This document shows positions 1 to 9,133 of a DNA stretch of 64,000 bases, in pieces. The DNA comes from CAVRQM01 sp963756975 (lineage in GTDB: Bacteria; Pseudomonadota; Alphaproteobacteria; Acetobacterales; Acetobacteraceae), in NCBI GenBank assembly GCA_963756975.1, contig CAVWPS010000002.1:1798001-1862000 (forward strand), read 5' to 3'. The position numbers and the translations under genes were made by a program. Below the pieces are notes generated by a model, which worked only from the letters and a program-made list of their open reading frames with translations, was not told the origin of the DNA and did not search any database. How positions within the stretch are numbered: the first letter of the stretch is position 1; each line of letters starts with the position of its first letter.

Positions 1-1
1 G

Positions 2-895
2 GCGCGGCGGGTGCTGGCCGGGGCCGGACTGATCGAGTGCGTGACGTTCAGCTTCTTGGCGAACGGCATTGCCGCGCTGTTCGGCGGCATTTCAGCCGAA
101 CTGCGGCTGAGCAATCCGATCGCGTCCGACCTCGATCAGATGCGCCCGACGCCCGTGGCGACCCTGCTGCCGGCCGCGGCCAGAAACGCGGCACGCGGCT
201 GGCCCGACGCCGCCCTGTTCGAGGTCGGGCCCGCGTATATCGACACGACGATCGACGGTCAGCTGCTGGTTGCGGCCGCCGTGCGGACCGGCGTCACCGC
301 GCGCCATTGGTCGGAGCCGAGCCGCCCGCTCGACGCGATCGACGCGCGCGGCGATGCGCTGGCGGTGCTGGCCGCGCTCGGGGTCGCGATGGACGGGCTG
401 ACGACGACTGCGGATGCGCCGGACTGGTATCACCCGGGCCGGTCGGGCGTGATCCGGCAGGGGCCGAAAACGGTGCTGGCGACGTTCGGCGCGATCCACC
501 CGCGCGTGCTGGCGGCCCTCGACGTGACCGGGCCCGCGGTGGCGATGGAAGTGTTCCTCGACCGCATCCCCGACCCGAAGCACCGCAAGCGGACCGCGTT
601 CGAGCTGCCGGCGTTCCAGCCCCTGCGCCGCGATTTCGCGTTCGTGGTGGGTCCGGACGTGACCGCCGAAGCGGTGCTGCGGGCGGCCCGGATGGCGGAC
701 CGCGCGCTGGTCGTGGGTGTCACGCTGTTCGACGTCTACGCCGGCGAGCACGTCCCTGCCGGGCACCGTTCGCTCGGGATCGAGGTCACGTTCCAGCCGC
801 GCGAGGCGACGCTGACCGACGCCGAAATCGAGGCCGCGTCCGCCCGCGTCGTCGCCGCGGTGGTCAAGGCGACCGGGGCGACGCTGCGGGGTTAG
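2..895 (+). CDS. pheT: Phenylalanine--tRNA ligase beta subunit, C-terminal part (5' end outside window)
   Basis: The reading frame is already open at the window edge and supplies about 297 C-terminal residues of the beta chain of the cytoplasmic alpha2beta2 enzyme that charges tRNA-Phe; the full family protein is about 800 residues. The first part, through GLIECVTFSF, is the catalytic-like B6/B7 core. The last ~95 residues, beginning at LPAFQPLRRDFAFVV and containing VTLFDVYAGEHVPAGHRSLG, are the ferredoxin-fold anticodon-binding (FDX-ACB) domain. It ends in a TAG stop. lepA follows on the same strand after about 107 bases. The ATG at 37 seen in another frame is not a gene start. Confidence 0.93.
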   Translation, partial: ARRVLAGAGLIECVTFSFLANGIAALFGGISAELRLSNPIASDLDQMRPTPVATLLPAAARNAARGWPDAALFEVGPAYIDTTIDGQLLVAAAVRTGVTARHWSEPSRPLDAIDARGDALAVLAALGVAMDGLTTTADAPDWYHPGRSGVIRQGPKTVLATFGAIHPRVLAALDVTGPAVAMEVFLDRIPDPKHRKRTAFELPAFQPLRRDFAFVVGPDVTAEAVLRAARMADRALVVGVTLFDVYAGEHVPAGHRSLGIEVTFQPREATLTDAEIEAASARVVAAVVKATGATLRG

Positions 896-1002
896 GCTGG
901 ATGGCCGGATCGGCCCCGGCCATGACAGAGGGGCGGGCGACGGCGCTCGTCAAAGCCTGTATCGTGCCCCATCTCAGAACCGACCCCCTTACCGGCGAGC
1001 GC

Positions 1003-2808
1003 ATGACCACGATCCCGATCGACCACATCCGAAACTTCTCGATCATCGCCCACATCGACCACGGCAAGAGCACGCTGGCCGACCGGTTGATCCAGGTCAC
1101 CGGCGGCCTGACGGCGCGCGAGATGACCAACCAGGTGCTCGACAGCATGGAGCTGGAGCGCGAGCGGGGCATCACGATCAAGGCGCAGACGGTGCGGCTC
1201 GAATATCCGGCCAAGGACGGCAAGACGTATGTGCTGAACCTGATGGACACGCCGGGGCACGTCGACTTCGCCTACGAGGTCAGCCGCAGCCTCGCCGCGT
1301 GCGAGGGCTCGCTGCTGGTGGTGGACGCGTCGCAGGGGGTCGAGGCGCAGACGCTGGCCAACGTCTATCAGGCGATCGACGCGAACCACGAGATCGTGCC
1401 GGTGCTGAACAAGATCGACCTGCCGGCGGCCGAGTGCGACCGGGTGAAGCAGCAGATCGAGGACGTGATCGGCCTCGACGCATCGGACGCGGTGATGATT
1501 TCCGCGAAAACCGGACTCAACATCGAGGGCGTGCTGGAGGCGCTGGTGACCCGGCTGCCGCCGCCGACCGGCGACGCGTCCGCTCCGCTGACCGCATTGC
1601 TGGTCGATAGCTGGTACGACCAATACCTCGGCGTCGTCATCCTGGTCCGCATCAAGGACGGCAAGCTGAAGCGCGGCCAGAAGATCCGCATGATGGCCAA
1701 AGGCTCGGTCCACACGGTCGAGCAGGTCGGCTTCTTCACGCCGCGCATGATCCCGGTCGACGAGCTCGGGCCGGGCGAAATGGGCTACATCACGGCGGCC
1801 ATCAAGACGGTCGCCGATTGCAACGTCGGCGACACCATCACCGACGACCGCGTGCCGGCCACGCGCGCGCTGCCCGGCTTCAAGCCGTCGATCCCGGTCG
1901 TGTGGTGCGGCCTGTACCCGGTCGACGCCGACGATTTCGAGAAGCTGCGCGAGAGCCTCGGCAAGCTGCGGCTGAACGACGCGAGTTTTCACTACGAAGC
2001 GGAGACGTCGGCGGCGCTGGGGTTCGGCTACCGTTGCGGGTTCCTCGGCCTGCTGCACCTGGAAATCATCCAGGAGCGGCTGAGCCGGGAATTCGACCTC
2101 GACCTGATCGCGACCGCGCCGTCCGTCGTCTACCGCGTGCACCGCACGAACGGTACGATGGAGGAGCTGCACAACCCGGCCGACATGCCGGACCCGTCGG
2201 TGATCGACCATATCGAGGAGCCGTGGATCCGCGCGACCATCATGGTGCCCGACGACTACCTCGGCGCGGTGCTGGCGCTGGTCAACGAGCGGCGCGGGCA
2301 GCAGGCGGACCTGACCTATGTCGGCAACCGGGCGATGGCGGTCTACCGCATCCCGCTGAACGAGGTGGTGTTCGACTTCTACGACCGCCTGAAATCGGTC
2401 AGCCGGGGCTACGCGAGCTTCGACTACGCGATGGACGGGTACGAGGAAGCGGACCTCGTTCGCATCTCCATCCTGGTCAACGCCGATCCGGTGGACGCGC
2501 TGAGCTTCATCGCCCACCGGTCGGCGGCCGAGACTCGCGGGCGTTCGATCTGCGCGAAGCTGAAGGATCTGATCCCGAGGCAGCTGTTCAAGATCGCGAT
2601 CCAGGCGGCGATCGGCGGCCGGGTGATCGCGCGCGAGACGATCGGCGCGCTGAGCAAGGACGTGACCGCGAAATGCTACGGCGGCGACATCAGCCGCAAA
2701 CGCAAGCTCCTCGACAAGCAGAAGGAGGGCAAGAAGCGGATGCGCCAGTTCGGCAAGGTCGAGATCCCGCAGAGCGCGTTTTTGGCCGCACTCAAGATGG
2801 ACGCCTAG
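1003..2808 (+). CDS. lepA: Elongation factor 4 (LepA), ribosome back-translocating GTPase
   Basis: A 601-residue protein of normal length for LepA, which acts on stalled or misaligned ribosomes. The G domain is complete: AHIDHGKSTL (G1) near residue 18, DTPGH (G3) and NKIDLP (G4). The EF-G-like domains follow. The C-terminus carries the LepA-specific basic tail, with GGDISRKRKLLDKQKEGKKR leading to the last residues. The frame is open far upstream because of GC bias, but homology starts at MTTIPIDHIRNFSIIAHIDHG, so ATG 1003 was chosen. No strong Shine-Dalgarno sequence is visible; GGCGAGCGC lies just before the start. It sits between pheT and a tRNA gene. Confidence 0.95.
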   Translation: MTTIPIDHIRNFSIIAHIDHGKSTLADRLIQVTGGLTAREMTNQVLDSMELERERGITIKAQTVRLEYPAKDGKTYVLNLMDTPGHVDFAYEVSRSLAACEGSLLVVDASQGVEAQTLANVYQAIDANHEIVPVLNKIDLPAAECDRVKQQIEDVIGLDASDAVMISAKTGLNIEGVLEALVTRLPPPTGDASAPLTALLVDSWYDQYLGVVILVRIKDGKLKRGQKIRMMAKGSVHTVEQVGFFTPRMIPVDELGPGEMGYITAAIKTVADCNVGDTITDDRVPATRALPGFKPSIPVVWCGLYPVDADDFEKLRESLGKLRLNDASFHYEAETSAALGFGYRCGFLGLLHLEIIQERLSREFDLDLIATAPSVVYRVHRTNGTMEELHNPADMPDPSVIDHIEEPWIRATIMVPDDYLGAVLALVNERRGQQADLTYVGNRAMAVYRIPLNEVVFDFYDRLKSVSRGYASFDYAMDGYEEADLVRISILVNADPVDALSFIAHRSAAETRGRSICAKLKDLIPRQLFKIAIQAAIGGRVIARETIGALSKDVTAKCYGGDISRKRKLLDKQKEGKKRMRQFGKVEIPQSAFLAALKMDA

Positions 2809-2841
2809 GCACGGCCGTTGTAGGACGGCCGGCCGCACGCG

Positions 2842-2931
2842 GGAGGGTTGGCCGAGCGGTTTAAGGCGCACGCTTGGAAAGCGTGTGTGCGTGAAAGCGT
2901 ACCGTGGGTTCGAATCCCACACCCTCCGCCA
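2842..2931 (+). tRNA. tRNA-Ser (anticodon GGA)
   Basis: A 90-nt cloverleaf. The acceptor GGAGGGT pairs with ACCCTCC, the discriminator is G, and CCA is genome-encoded at 2929-2931. The anticodon stem CACGC/GCGTG encloses the loop TTGGAAA, giving anticodon GGA at 2876-2878 (reads UCC/UCU). A long variable arm (TGTGCGTGAAAGCGTACC) marks it as a class II tRNA, and the T-arm GTGGGTTCGAATCCCAC is intact. The 269 bases after it, up to the IS66 remnant, hold no convincing gene, and no second copy of the tRNA 3' end was seen nearby. Confidence 0.97.
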
Positions 2932-3242
2932 TCCGGTTCAGGCTCAAGGCGTGCTCACGCTCCGCCCGCGCGCCGGTGTCGGCCCCCGAGTTTGGGCTTA
3001 GACCTGTATGCCGTCATCGCGATCGCGCGGGGTTCCACCAGCCCTGGCCTGCGCCATGCGCCGAAACGCTTGCGGCGAGTCACCGAAGGCGCGGATGAAG
3101 GCGCGTCGCATCCGCTCCTGATCCCCGAACCCTGTTTCCGCCGTATCCCTCCGGTGACAACCGCCTAGCGCCTTTCTCGGGCTGACGGAGGCTACTGCTC
3201 TTTGTGAGGGTGGTCAGATTGGAAGTGTCCACGAACGCGGTA

Positions 3243-3600
3243 ATGGACACAAGTTTGAGGGTCAGGCGGCGACATAGGTCGTGGCCGGAAGCCCTCAAGC
3301 GGGAGATTGTCGCGGCGTCATTGGCGCCGGGGCGTCGGTGTCGGTCGTTGCGCGGCAATACGACGTCAACACCAACGGTTTTTGGCTGGCGGAAGCGTTT
3401 CGCCGATGAGCCAACCGCATTACCGGCAGCCCAACTTGTGCCGGTCGTGGTCACGCCGGACCGGGCGGACATACCACCGCCACCGCCCGCTGCCGACATC
3501 ATCGAGATCGAACTTGCCAGCGGCCATCGTATTCGGATCGGGGCTGGCGTGGAGGTCCGCCTCGCTGCGCCTGGTGCTGGATGCGCTGGAACGTCGTTGA
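3243..3600 (+). pseudogene. IS66 accessory protein TnpA, frameshifted
   Basis: Translation from ATG 3243 begins MDTSLRVRRRHRSWPEALKR, matching the helix-turn-helix protein (OrfA) of IS66 elements. About residues 32-45 are out of frame: the neighbouring frame reads SVSVVARQYDVNTN, and the original frame then resumes at FGWRKRF. Near 3548 the frame is lost again, and the authentic end, SLRLVLDALERR plus TGA at 3598-3600, lies in another frame. At least three indels make it non-functional as sequenced. Confidence 0.7.
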
Positions 3601-3943
3601 TCGCCTTCCCCGCCAGCGTGCGCGTCTGGCTGGCGGTTGGGCGCACCGATATGCGGCGCGGCATGAACGGGTTGGCGCTGCAGGTTCAGCAAACGCTCGG
3701 GCGCGATCCGCATGCGGGCGATCTTTATGTCTTCCGGGGCGCCGCGGCGATCTGGTGAAAATCCTCTGGCACGACGGCGTCGGCATGTCGCTCTACGCCA
3801 AGCGGTTGGAGAAGGGCCGCTTTGTGTGGCCAACACCCACCGACGGCGTGGTAGGGATTTCGGCAGCGCAGCTGGCCTACATGCTCGATGGCATCGACTG
3901 GCGAAATCCGCGCCACACATTCCGGCCGAGTTGCGCAGGATAA
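3597..3943 (+). pseudogene. IS66 accessory protein TnpB, one-base deletion
   Basis: This is the IS66 OrfB family (about 115 residues): SVRVWLAVGRTDMRRGMNGL, then GDLVKILWHDGVGMSLYAKR, then a tail ending before TAA at 3941-3943. It starts at TTG 3597, overlapping the tnpA stop. A frameshift near 3737-3745 (VFRG joined to RRGDLV) requires a missing base. Its sign is therefore opposite to the +1 shifts in the chromosomal genes of this window. The role of TnpB in IS66 transposition is accessory. Confidence 0.72.
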
Positions 3944-4001
3944 TGTTCGAGGCTTGATTTTTAACGAGTCAGCCGACGCGATTTATGATTCCATCAGCGT
4001 C

Positions 4002-5617
4002 ATGGAAGCCGATTCCGAGAAGCCCTGCCGGACGATATCGATGCGCTGAAGGCGCGAACGTGGCGAGCAGGCCGCGCCCGTGGCCGTCCGCCGACCAGGC
4101 GCTGATTGCCCATCAGCAACTGCAGATCGCCAAGCTGCGGCACCAGCTTTATGGCCAGCGCTCGGAACGCGCCGCGCGGCTGATCGAGCCAGATGGAGCT
4201 GCGGCCTCGAGGAATTGGAAGCGCGGCGACCGAGGACGAGATCGCCGCCGAGCAGGCCGCCGCCCGCACCACAAACGTCGCCGCCTTCACCCGCAAGCGC
4301 CCGTCACGCCAGCCCTTCCCCGAGCATCTGCCGCGCGAGCGCGTGGTCGAGCCGGCGCCCGCCGCCTGCCTGTGCTGCGGCGGGGCGCGGCTGCGCAAGC
4401 TGGGCGAGGACGTCACCGAGACGCTGGAGGTGATCCCGCGCAGCTGGAAGGTGATCCAGCATGTGCGGGAGAAATTCACCTGCCGCGACTGCGAGGCGAT
4501 CAGCCAGCCGCCGGCGCCGTTCCACGTCACGCCGCGCGGCTGGGCCGGGCCTAGCCTGCTGGCGATGATCATGTTCGAAAAGTTCGGCCAGCATCAGCCG
4601 CTGAACCGCCAGGCCGAGCGCTATGCGCGCGAGGGCGTGCCGCTCAGCCTGTCCACCCTGGCCGACCAGGTAGGCGCCTGCACGGCGGCGCTGATGCCGC
4701 TGTTCGAGCGGCTGGGCCGCATGTGATGGCGGCCGAGCGGCTGCATGGCGACGACACCACAGTGCCCGTGCTGGCCAGGGGAAAAACCGACATCGCCCGC
4801 GCGTGGGTCTATGTGCGCGATGACCGGCCATTCGGCGGACCGGCAGCCGCCGGCGGCAATGTTTTACTATTCGCGCGATCGCGGCGGCGAACATCCGCAG
4901 GCGCATCTGGCCGGATATGCGGGTATTTTCCAGGCCGATGCGTATGGCGGCTATGGCAAGCTTTATGAGGCCGGCCGAAGTCCGGGCTTGATTTTGGAAG
5001 CCGGCTGCTGGGCCCATGCGCGCCGAAAATTCTTTGTGCTGGCCGACGTCGAAGCCGCCGCACGAAGAAAGGCGCAAGGCAAGCCGGCTGCCGTGATATC
5101 GCCGCTCTGCCTGGAAGCGGTTCGGCGCATCGAGAGCTGTTCGATATCGAGCGCGACATCAACGGATACAGTGCCGAGCAACGTCGGCGGTCCGCCAGGA
5201 ATTCAGCGCGCCCCTGGTCGCCGATCTGCACGCCTGGATGAGTGAGGAACGCAGAAAGCTTTCTGCGCGGCAACGATGTCGCCAAGGCGATGGACTACAT
5301 GCTGAAGCGCTGGGCCGTGTTTGCCCGGTTCCTCGACGATGGCCGCATTTGCCTGACGAACAATGCCGCGGAGCGCGCGCTGCGCGGCATCGCCCTCGGC
5401 CGCAAGTCCTGGCTGTTCGCCGGCTCCGACCGCGGCGGCCAGCGGGCGGCCGTCATGTATAGCCTGATCGTCACGCGCCAAAATGAATGATGTCGATCCG
5501 CAGGCATGGCTGGCCTATGTCCTGGCCAACATCGCTCAGCACCCGATCAGTCGGCTGGATGATTTGCTGCCGTGGAATTGGCAGCCTCAAAATACGCTGG
5601 CGCGCCAAGCCGCCTGA
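4002..5617 (+). pseudogene. IS66 transposase TnpC, multiply frameshifted
   Basis: Fragments in several frames together cover an IS66 DDE transposase. They are: a coiled-coil-like N-terminus (HQQLQIAKLRHQLYGQRSER); the zinc-binding region with CLCCGGARLRKLGED and FTCRDCE; LHGDDTTVPVLARG (first catalytic Asp); FQADAYGGYGKLY (second Asp); NNAAERALRGIALGRKSWLF (Glu); and the C-terminus WLAYVLANIAQHPISRLDDL ending at TGA 5615-5617. Frame changes occur near 4050, 4195, 4725, 4850, 5100-5250 and 5485, so no full-length product is possible. It is a relic unless complemented in trans. Confidence 0.8.
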
Positions 5618-5654
5618 GCGCCACCGCGGTACTCGCCGGATGGACAGGACGAAG

Positions 5655-5993
5655 ATGACAAACAGCATTGAGCACTATCGCGGACGTTGGCCAAATTCCG
5701 ATGCGCCTGCAGGCGAGCCGAGCTGGATCTATTATGAAGTCGACGTCGTAGCGGATGTTGTCGTACGCAAAGTTGACGTCTTCGCTGATGGCCGCATCGA
5801 GCGCGACAGCATCGCGCTCGAAGAGCGGAAGGGGGACAAATGCCCATCTCTCGTAGAAGGTCCATTCATGGAACCCGTGCGCCGCGCCGCGCTCGACCGC
5901 ATCGCCACTGATGAGTTCGAGGCACTCTGGATGCAGGGCACGGACACACCGTTTTGGTTCCCTGACGGCTTCCCGAAAACCGCCCAACTATGA
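5655..5993 (+). CDS. DUF6881-like small protein
   Basis: A 112-residue acidic protein starting MTNSIEHYRGRW. The pattern WIYYEVDVVADVVVRKVDVF followed by ADGRIERD and, near the end, a DEFEALW segment resembles the DUF6881 domain, in which YSE(V/I)D...EVRKVE.F.DGR is the core. Such proteins often sit near toxin or immunity genes, but no toxin gene is visible here. It lies immediately after the IS66 remnant. The start was set at ATG 5655 because upstream codons belong to the transposase tail region. Biochemical function is unknown. The gene looks intact although both neighbours are broken. Confidence 0.6.
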   Translation: MTNSIEHYRGRWPNSDAPAGEPSWIYYEVDVVADVVVRKVDVFADGRIERDSIALEERKGDKCPSLVEGPFMEPVRRAALDRIATDEFEALWMQGTDTPFWFPDGFPKTAQL

Positions 5994-6081
5994 AGCCATC
6001 CCAAGTGCAGATCTGAGACCCTGCAGACTGCGGCCTTCGCCGGATGGATACTTTCCGCCGCGATGACCTCAATGGGATGGC

Positions 6082-6324
6082 TGCTCTGCCCACGCCAACG
6101 CGGTCGAGAACATTGCTGTGTTCGCGCCAGTCATTCTGATCGGGGCGGTAACCGGCGTGAGCACGCCGGCCACGGTGGTCGCGGCCGGTGTCTTCGTCGT
6201 GGCGCGTCTGGCGCATTATCTATTCTTCGTGTTTGGCGTCCCGTTCGCCCGCACGCCAGCTTTCCTCGTGGCCTCGGTCGCGACCGTGGTGATCGCCGCG
6301 ACGTTGTTGGGCCACGGCATGTGA
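6082..6324 (+). pseudogene. MAPEG-family membrane protein, C-terminal remnant
   Basis: The open frame (stop at 6064-6066) gives CSAHANAVENIAVFAPVILI, which matches the conserved middle of MAPEG proteins (R.A.RAHANAVENLP.FA...). Two hydrophobic helices follow, with ARLAHYLFFVFGVPFARTPA between them. The N-terminal ~50 residues, including the first membrane helix, are missing. Upstream sequence near 6030-6047 resembles an IS66 right end (TTCGCCGGATGG), suggesting the truncation was caused by the insertion or a later deletion. MAPEG proteins are small inner-membrane proteins related to glutathione transferases of eicosanoid metabolism; a product here is unlikely. Confidence 0.65.
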
Positions 6325-6338
6325 CGCTTCGCGGATCG

Positions 6339-9011
6339 TCAATGCATTGGGGGCGACGGGTGCGAGTACACTTCGACCTCACCGAGATGCAGGCTGCCGG
6401 CCCCTCTGCGTTCGACGCGGACATACCGGCCCAGAACCGGCGGCGTGATCTGGCAATCGAATGGGTCGTCGTAGGCCGGTGAGACGCGGTCATCGATGTC
6501 CAGGAACACGCGGGCGAACAACTCGCCGTCGGCACTGATCATTATCGACAAAGCTCGTCCCGGTATGCCTCCGCTTCCGTAAAGACGGACGGTGCCGACC
6601 GGATGACGGTCACCAAGGTCGACCTGCCACCACGGGTTTGCTTCGACGTCCGTGTGAAAACCCGCGTTTCCGGTCAGCACGCCGCAGTTGCCGCCTCCGG
6701 CGTCGATCGCGACCGGATCGCTCTCGGCGATGACAGGCTGTCGCGACCAAACGCCGACGGAACTCTGCCGGGCCGGGCGATCGAGCGCGATGTTGCCCGC
6801 GGGCGACAATAGCCGCCACAGACCGAGATCGCGCACGCCGCGCGACAACAGCTGCTCACGCAGGTCACGCAATGTCGCCCGGTCTCCTGTCGCGAGGCAC
6901 ATATTCAGGGCGCGCCCGCGAAACTTGTCGGCGAACCGATCGACGCTGAGAACCGAGTGCGCAACCGTGTCCGGCAGGACGGCGCGCGGGTCGTCCTCAA
7001 GCAGCGGCATCTCGGTCGAGAAATGAGGGAGGCGGACGAATTGCGCGAGCTCGCCCACCGCAAATCCCTCGCTGTGCAAGGCGCTCGACACGAAGCCCTC
7101 GCAAAACGGCCAAGCGGCCATCTTGCCCTCCGCGTGCATTTCCGCCAGCCGCCGGCGCTGATCGAACAGGAAGCGGATCGCGCGCCCTGTCAGGAATACC
7201 GTACTCAACGCGCTCCAGCTCAGCGATCGATACGGGACGTCGGCCAGCGAATGGCGATGACCCCAGCGCTCGACCGAGTTCGGGCCGAACGAGACGATCG
7301 CATCGAGTTCGCGGTCGCGCATCCGTTCGACGACTTGCATCAGCGGCAGATTGACCGCGACGTCGTCCTCGACCGCGAGATAGATGTCGTAGCCCGGCTG
7401 CTGCAGCATCGCGTCATACAGGCCGTAGTCGCAGTTCCACCACAGGGCGGGCGCCTTGGCGACCGGATCGCAAGGCAGGCCAAGCGCCTTGAAGGTCGCC
7501 ACCGTGTGCGCGATCTTCGTGAACGGGGCGGTGTCGACCGGACCGCTGGCGCTCTCGTCGATAAGGATGAAAAGGTCCATTCCGGCGGTGCGCGCGGCCA
7601 GCCGCGTCGCGGCCCGGCGTGCGAACTCGTCCCATTGATAGGTTCGGAACAGGACCGCGATCCGGACGGTGCGCTTCGGTGGCGGCGCGAGCATGGCTGA
7701 CGGCGCGGGGGTCTCGAAGATCGCGGCAGCCGCCGTCGCCCCCATGTTGGCGAACACCGCGCGCGCGGCCGCCATCACCTCCGGCCGGGTCGTCGCGGTC
7801 GCTATCTTGGCGTGGAGGTGCGAAGCCCAGTGCGCCAGCCACTGTGGAACCTCGAACAGCCAGCGCCTGGCGAACGCTCCATGCCAGAGCGCAAACTCCG
7901 CCATCGATCGCGCCGCCTCGGCCGCGATAACCGGGTCGTCGAGCGCGATGATCGGTTCGCTCCGCCGCGCTCGTGCCGTCGCCAGCCGCAGCGCCTCGAC
8001 ATCGGCCACCAGCACGCTCCAGATCTCCAGGCCCGACGTCTCGCGGGCCGGATCGATCTCCCAAGCGACATCGTGCGCTGGATCGATGTCCGGCGTGGGG
8101 CGGATCGCGAACCGCGTCCCCTCGAGCAAGCCCGCGACCGGGACGAGGCTGACCAGAACCGCCCATCCCGGGGCCGATCGGCACCGGAGATCGAGCGCCC
8201 GCGAGCCGGCCCCGCCCTCGACGACGCTGACGGTCAGGCCGCAGCTGGTCTCCTGCCGGTTGATGAGCAGGGCCAAAACCCGCAGCATCCGGTCCGAGCC
8301 GAAGGTCGCGGTCTCGCCGAGTGGCAGGAACCGGATTGGGCGAATGAACAGCCCGTTGCTTCGGTCGGCACCCGGCGTTCCCCCGTCGGGGACGAGCGCG
8401 CTGACCACTGCCTGGCCGCCGCCGATGACAGGCGGGATTTCCGGCCAGGGCTCGGGCGGGGCCGAGGCCATGATGGTGGTCAGCACTTGGCCGATCACGA
8501 TCTGGCTCGGGGGCGACGGATGCATCCGGTCGCTCATGAACATCTTCGTCAGAGGTGAGTCCGCCGGCACAAGCCGCTCATACAGCGTTGCGATATTCAG
8601 AACGGTCACGGGCCGTGCCGCGGCGGAAAGCCCGTCGAGCAGGTCGGGCACGAGCGGCAGCGGTTCGAGCCGGCCGTCGGTGATGAGCGGGAGGATGAGA
8701 CACAAAAGCCGGGCCTGCGGTTGCTGGCGTTCCGCCTCCGCCAGAAAGATCGCCAGCGCGGCCCGCCGCTGGTCGGCATCGTATTGACCCTGCTCGGTCG
8801 CGGTGTGATCGGTCGGCGTGGTCTCGAAAATGATCCAGTCGTAGCGAACGGACCAAAGTTCGTGGGTGAGCGCGAACGGCAAGACGACATTGGGGCAGGC
8901 GCCGAGCGCCATATGGCGCAGGTCGAAGCGGACCGGGTCGATGTAGGCGGAGTAACCGTGCCGCATCACGCTATTCGAATTGCCGATAATGGCGACGGTC
9001 AGTTGCCCCAT
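6339..9011 (-). CDS. Multidomain SGNH-like / glycosyltransferase-like / discoidin (F5/8C) protein
   Basis: An 890-residue protein with three recognisable parts. Residues ~1-170 look like an SGNH-type domain: an IGNSNS nucleophile-like block near residue 10 and a late SDRMHPS block compatible with the Asp-x-x-His motif. A linker or beta-rich region follows to ~440. Residues ~445-720 resemble a GT-A glycosyltransferase: VRIAVLFRTYQWDEF, then a donor-site-like YLAVEDDVAV near 544 and a conserved FCEGFVSSALHSEGF. Residues ~745-890 form a discoidin/F5-8 type C domain (NIALDRPARQSS...WWQVDLGD...VGTVRLYGSGG...YVRVERRG). No signal peptide is evident. A role in decorating or binding surface polysaccharide is inferred, not shown. 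It is transcribed convergently with the MAPEG remnant. Confidence 0.65.
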   Translation of the reverse strand: MGQLTVAIIGNSNSVMRHGYSAYIDPVRFDLRHMALGACPNVVLPFALTHELWSVRYDWIIFETTPTDHTATEQGQYDADQRRAALAIFLAEAERQQPQARLLCLILPLITDGRLEPLPLVPDLLDGLSAAARPVTVLNIATLYERLVPADSPLTKMFMSDRMHPSPPSQIVIGQVLTTIMASAPPEPWPEIPPVIGGGQAVVSALVPDGGTPGADRSNGLFIRPIRFLPLGETATFGSDRMLRVLALLINRQETSCGLTVSVVEGGAGSRALDLRCRSAPGWAVLVSLVPVAGLLEGTRFAIRPTPDIDPAHDVAWEIDPARETSGLEIWSVLVADVEALRLATARARRSEPIIALDDPVIAAEAARSMAEFALWHGAFARRWLFEVPQWLAHWASHLHAKIATATTRPEVMAAARAVFANMGATAAAAIFETPAPSAMLAPPPKRTVRIAVLFRTYQWDEFARRAATRLAARTAGMDLFILIDESASGPVDTAPFTKIAHTVATFKALGLPCDPVAKAPALWWNCDYGLYDAMLQQPGYDIYLAVEDDVAVNLPLMQVVERMRDRELDAIVSFGPNSVERWGHRHSLADVPYRSLSWSALSTVFLTGRAIRFLFDQRRRLAEMHAEGKMAAWPFCEGFVSSALHSEGFAVGELAQFVRLPHFSTEMPLLEDDPRAVLPDTVAHSVLSVDRFADKFRGRALNMCLATGDRATLRDLREQLLSRGVRDLGLWRLLSPAGNIALDRPARQSSVGVWSRQPVIAESDPVAIDAGGGNCGVLTGNAGFHTDVEANPWWQVDLGDRHPVGTVRLYGSGGIPGRALSIMISADGELFARVFLDIDDRVSPAYDDPFDCQITPPVLGRYVRVERRGAGSLHLGEVEVYSHPSPPMH

Positions 9012-9133
9012 TCGACCCTCCGCGAACTGGCCCGCTCCGGATGCCGGGCCGGCAGGACCCGAAGGCTACCCCGGTGCGACACGGCCCGTAAGTCCGCTCC
9101 GCCGCCACCCTCGCTGGACGCCACGAATATGCG

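Larger units (their letters stand above)
3200..5650 (+). mobile_element. Degenerate IS66-family insertion sequence
   Basis: The element has the IS66 order tnpA-tnpB-tnpC on one strand with the usual stop/start coupling (tnpA TGA and tnpB TTG overlap at 3597-3600). All three genes are interrupted. The ends are approximate: no clean terminal inverted repeats or 8-bp target duplication could be identified. The right part contains CGGTACTCGCCGGATGG (about 5625-5641), and a similar GCGGCCTTCGCCGGATGG occurs near 6030-6047. This might be a second, shifted end or part of another IS66 remnant. It lies just downstream of tRNA-Ser and next to two gene fragments, consistent with an old insertion patch. 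Confidence 0.8.

Noticed and set aside
37..1002. lepA frame extended upstream to position 37 as a fusion
   Set aside because: The extension overlaps the C-terminal part of pheT in another frame, is Arg/Ala-rich and shows no homology; LepA begins at ATG 1003.
892..2922. Long minus-strand ORF (676 codons) opposite lepA
   Set aside because: A mirror frame of lepA caused by high third-position GC; Arg/His-rich composition and no domain. Similar long mirror frames opposite GMC (12284-13936), nusA (18810-20666), infB (21455-23758) and pnp (25764-28205) were rejected for the same reason.
2842..6330. Prophage or integrative element at tRNA-Ser
   Set aside because: No integrase, no phage structural genes and no duplicated tRNA 3' end were seen; only IS66 remnants and gene fragments.
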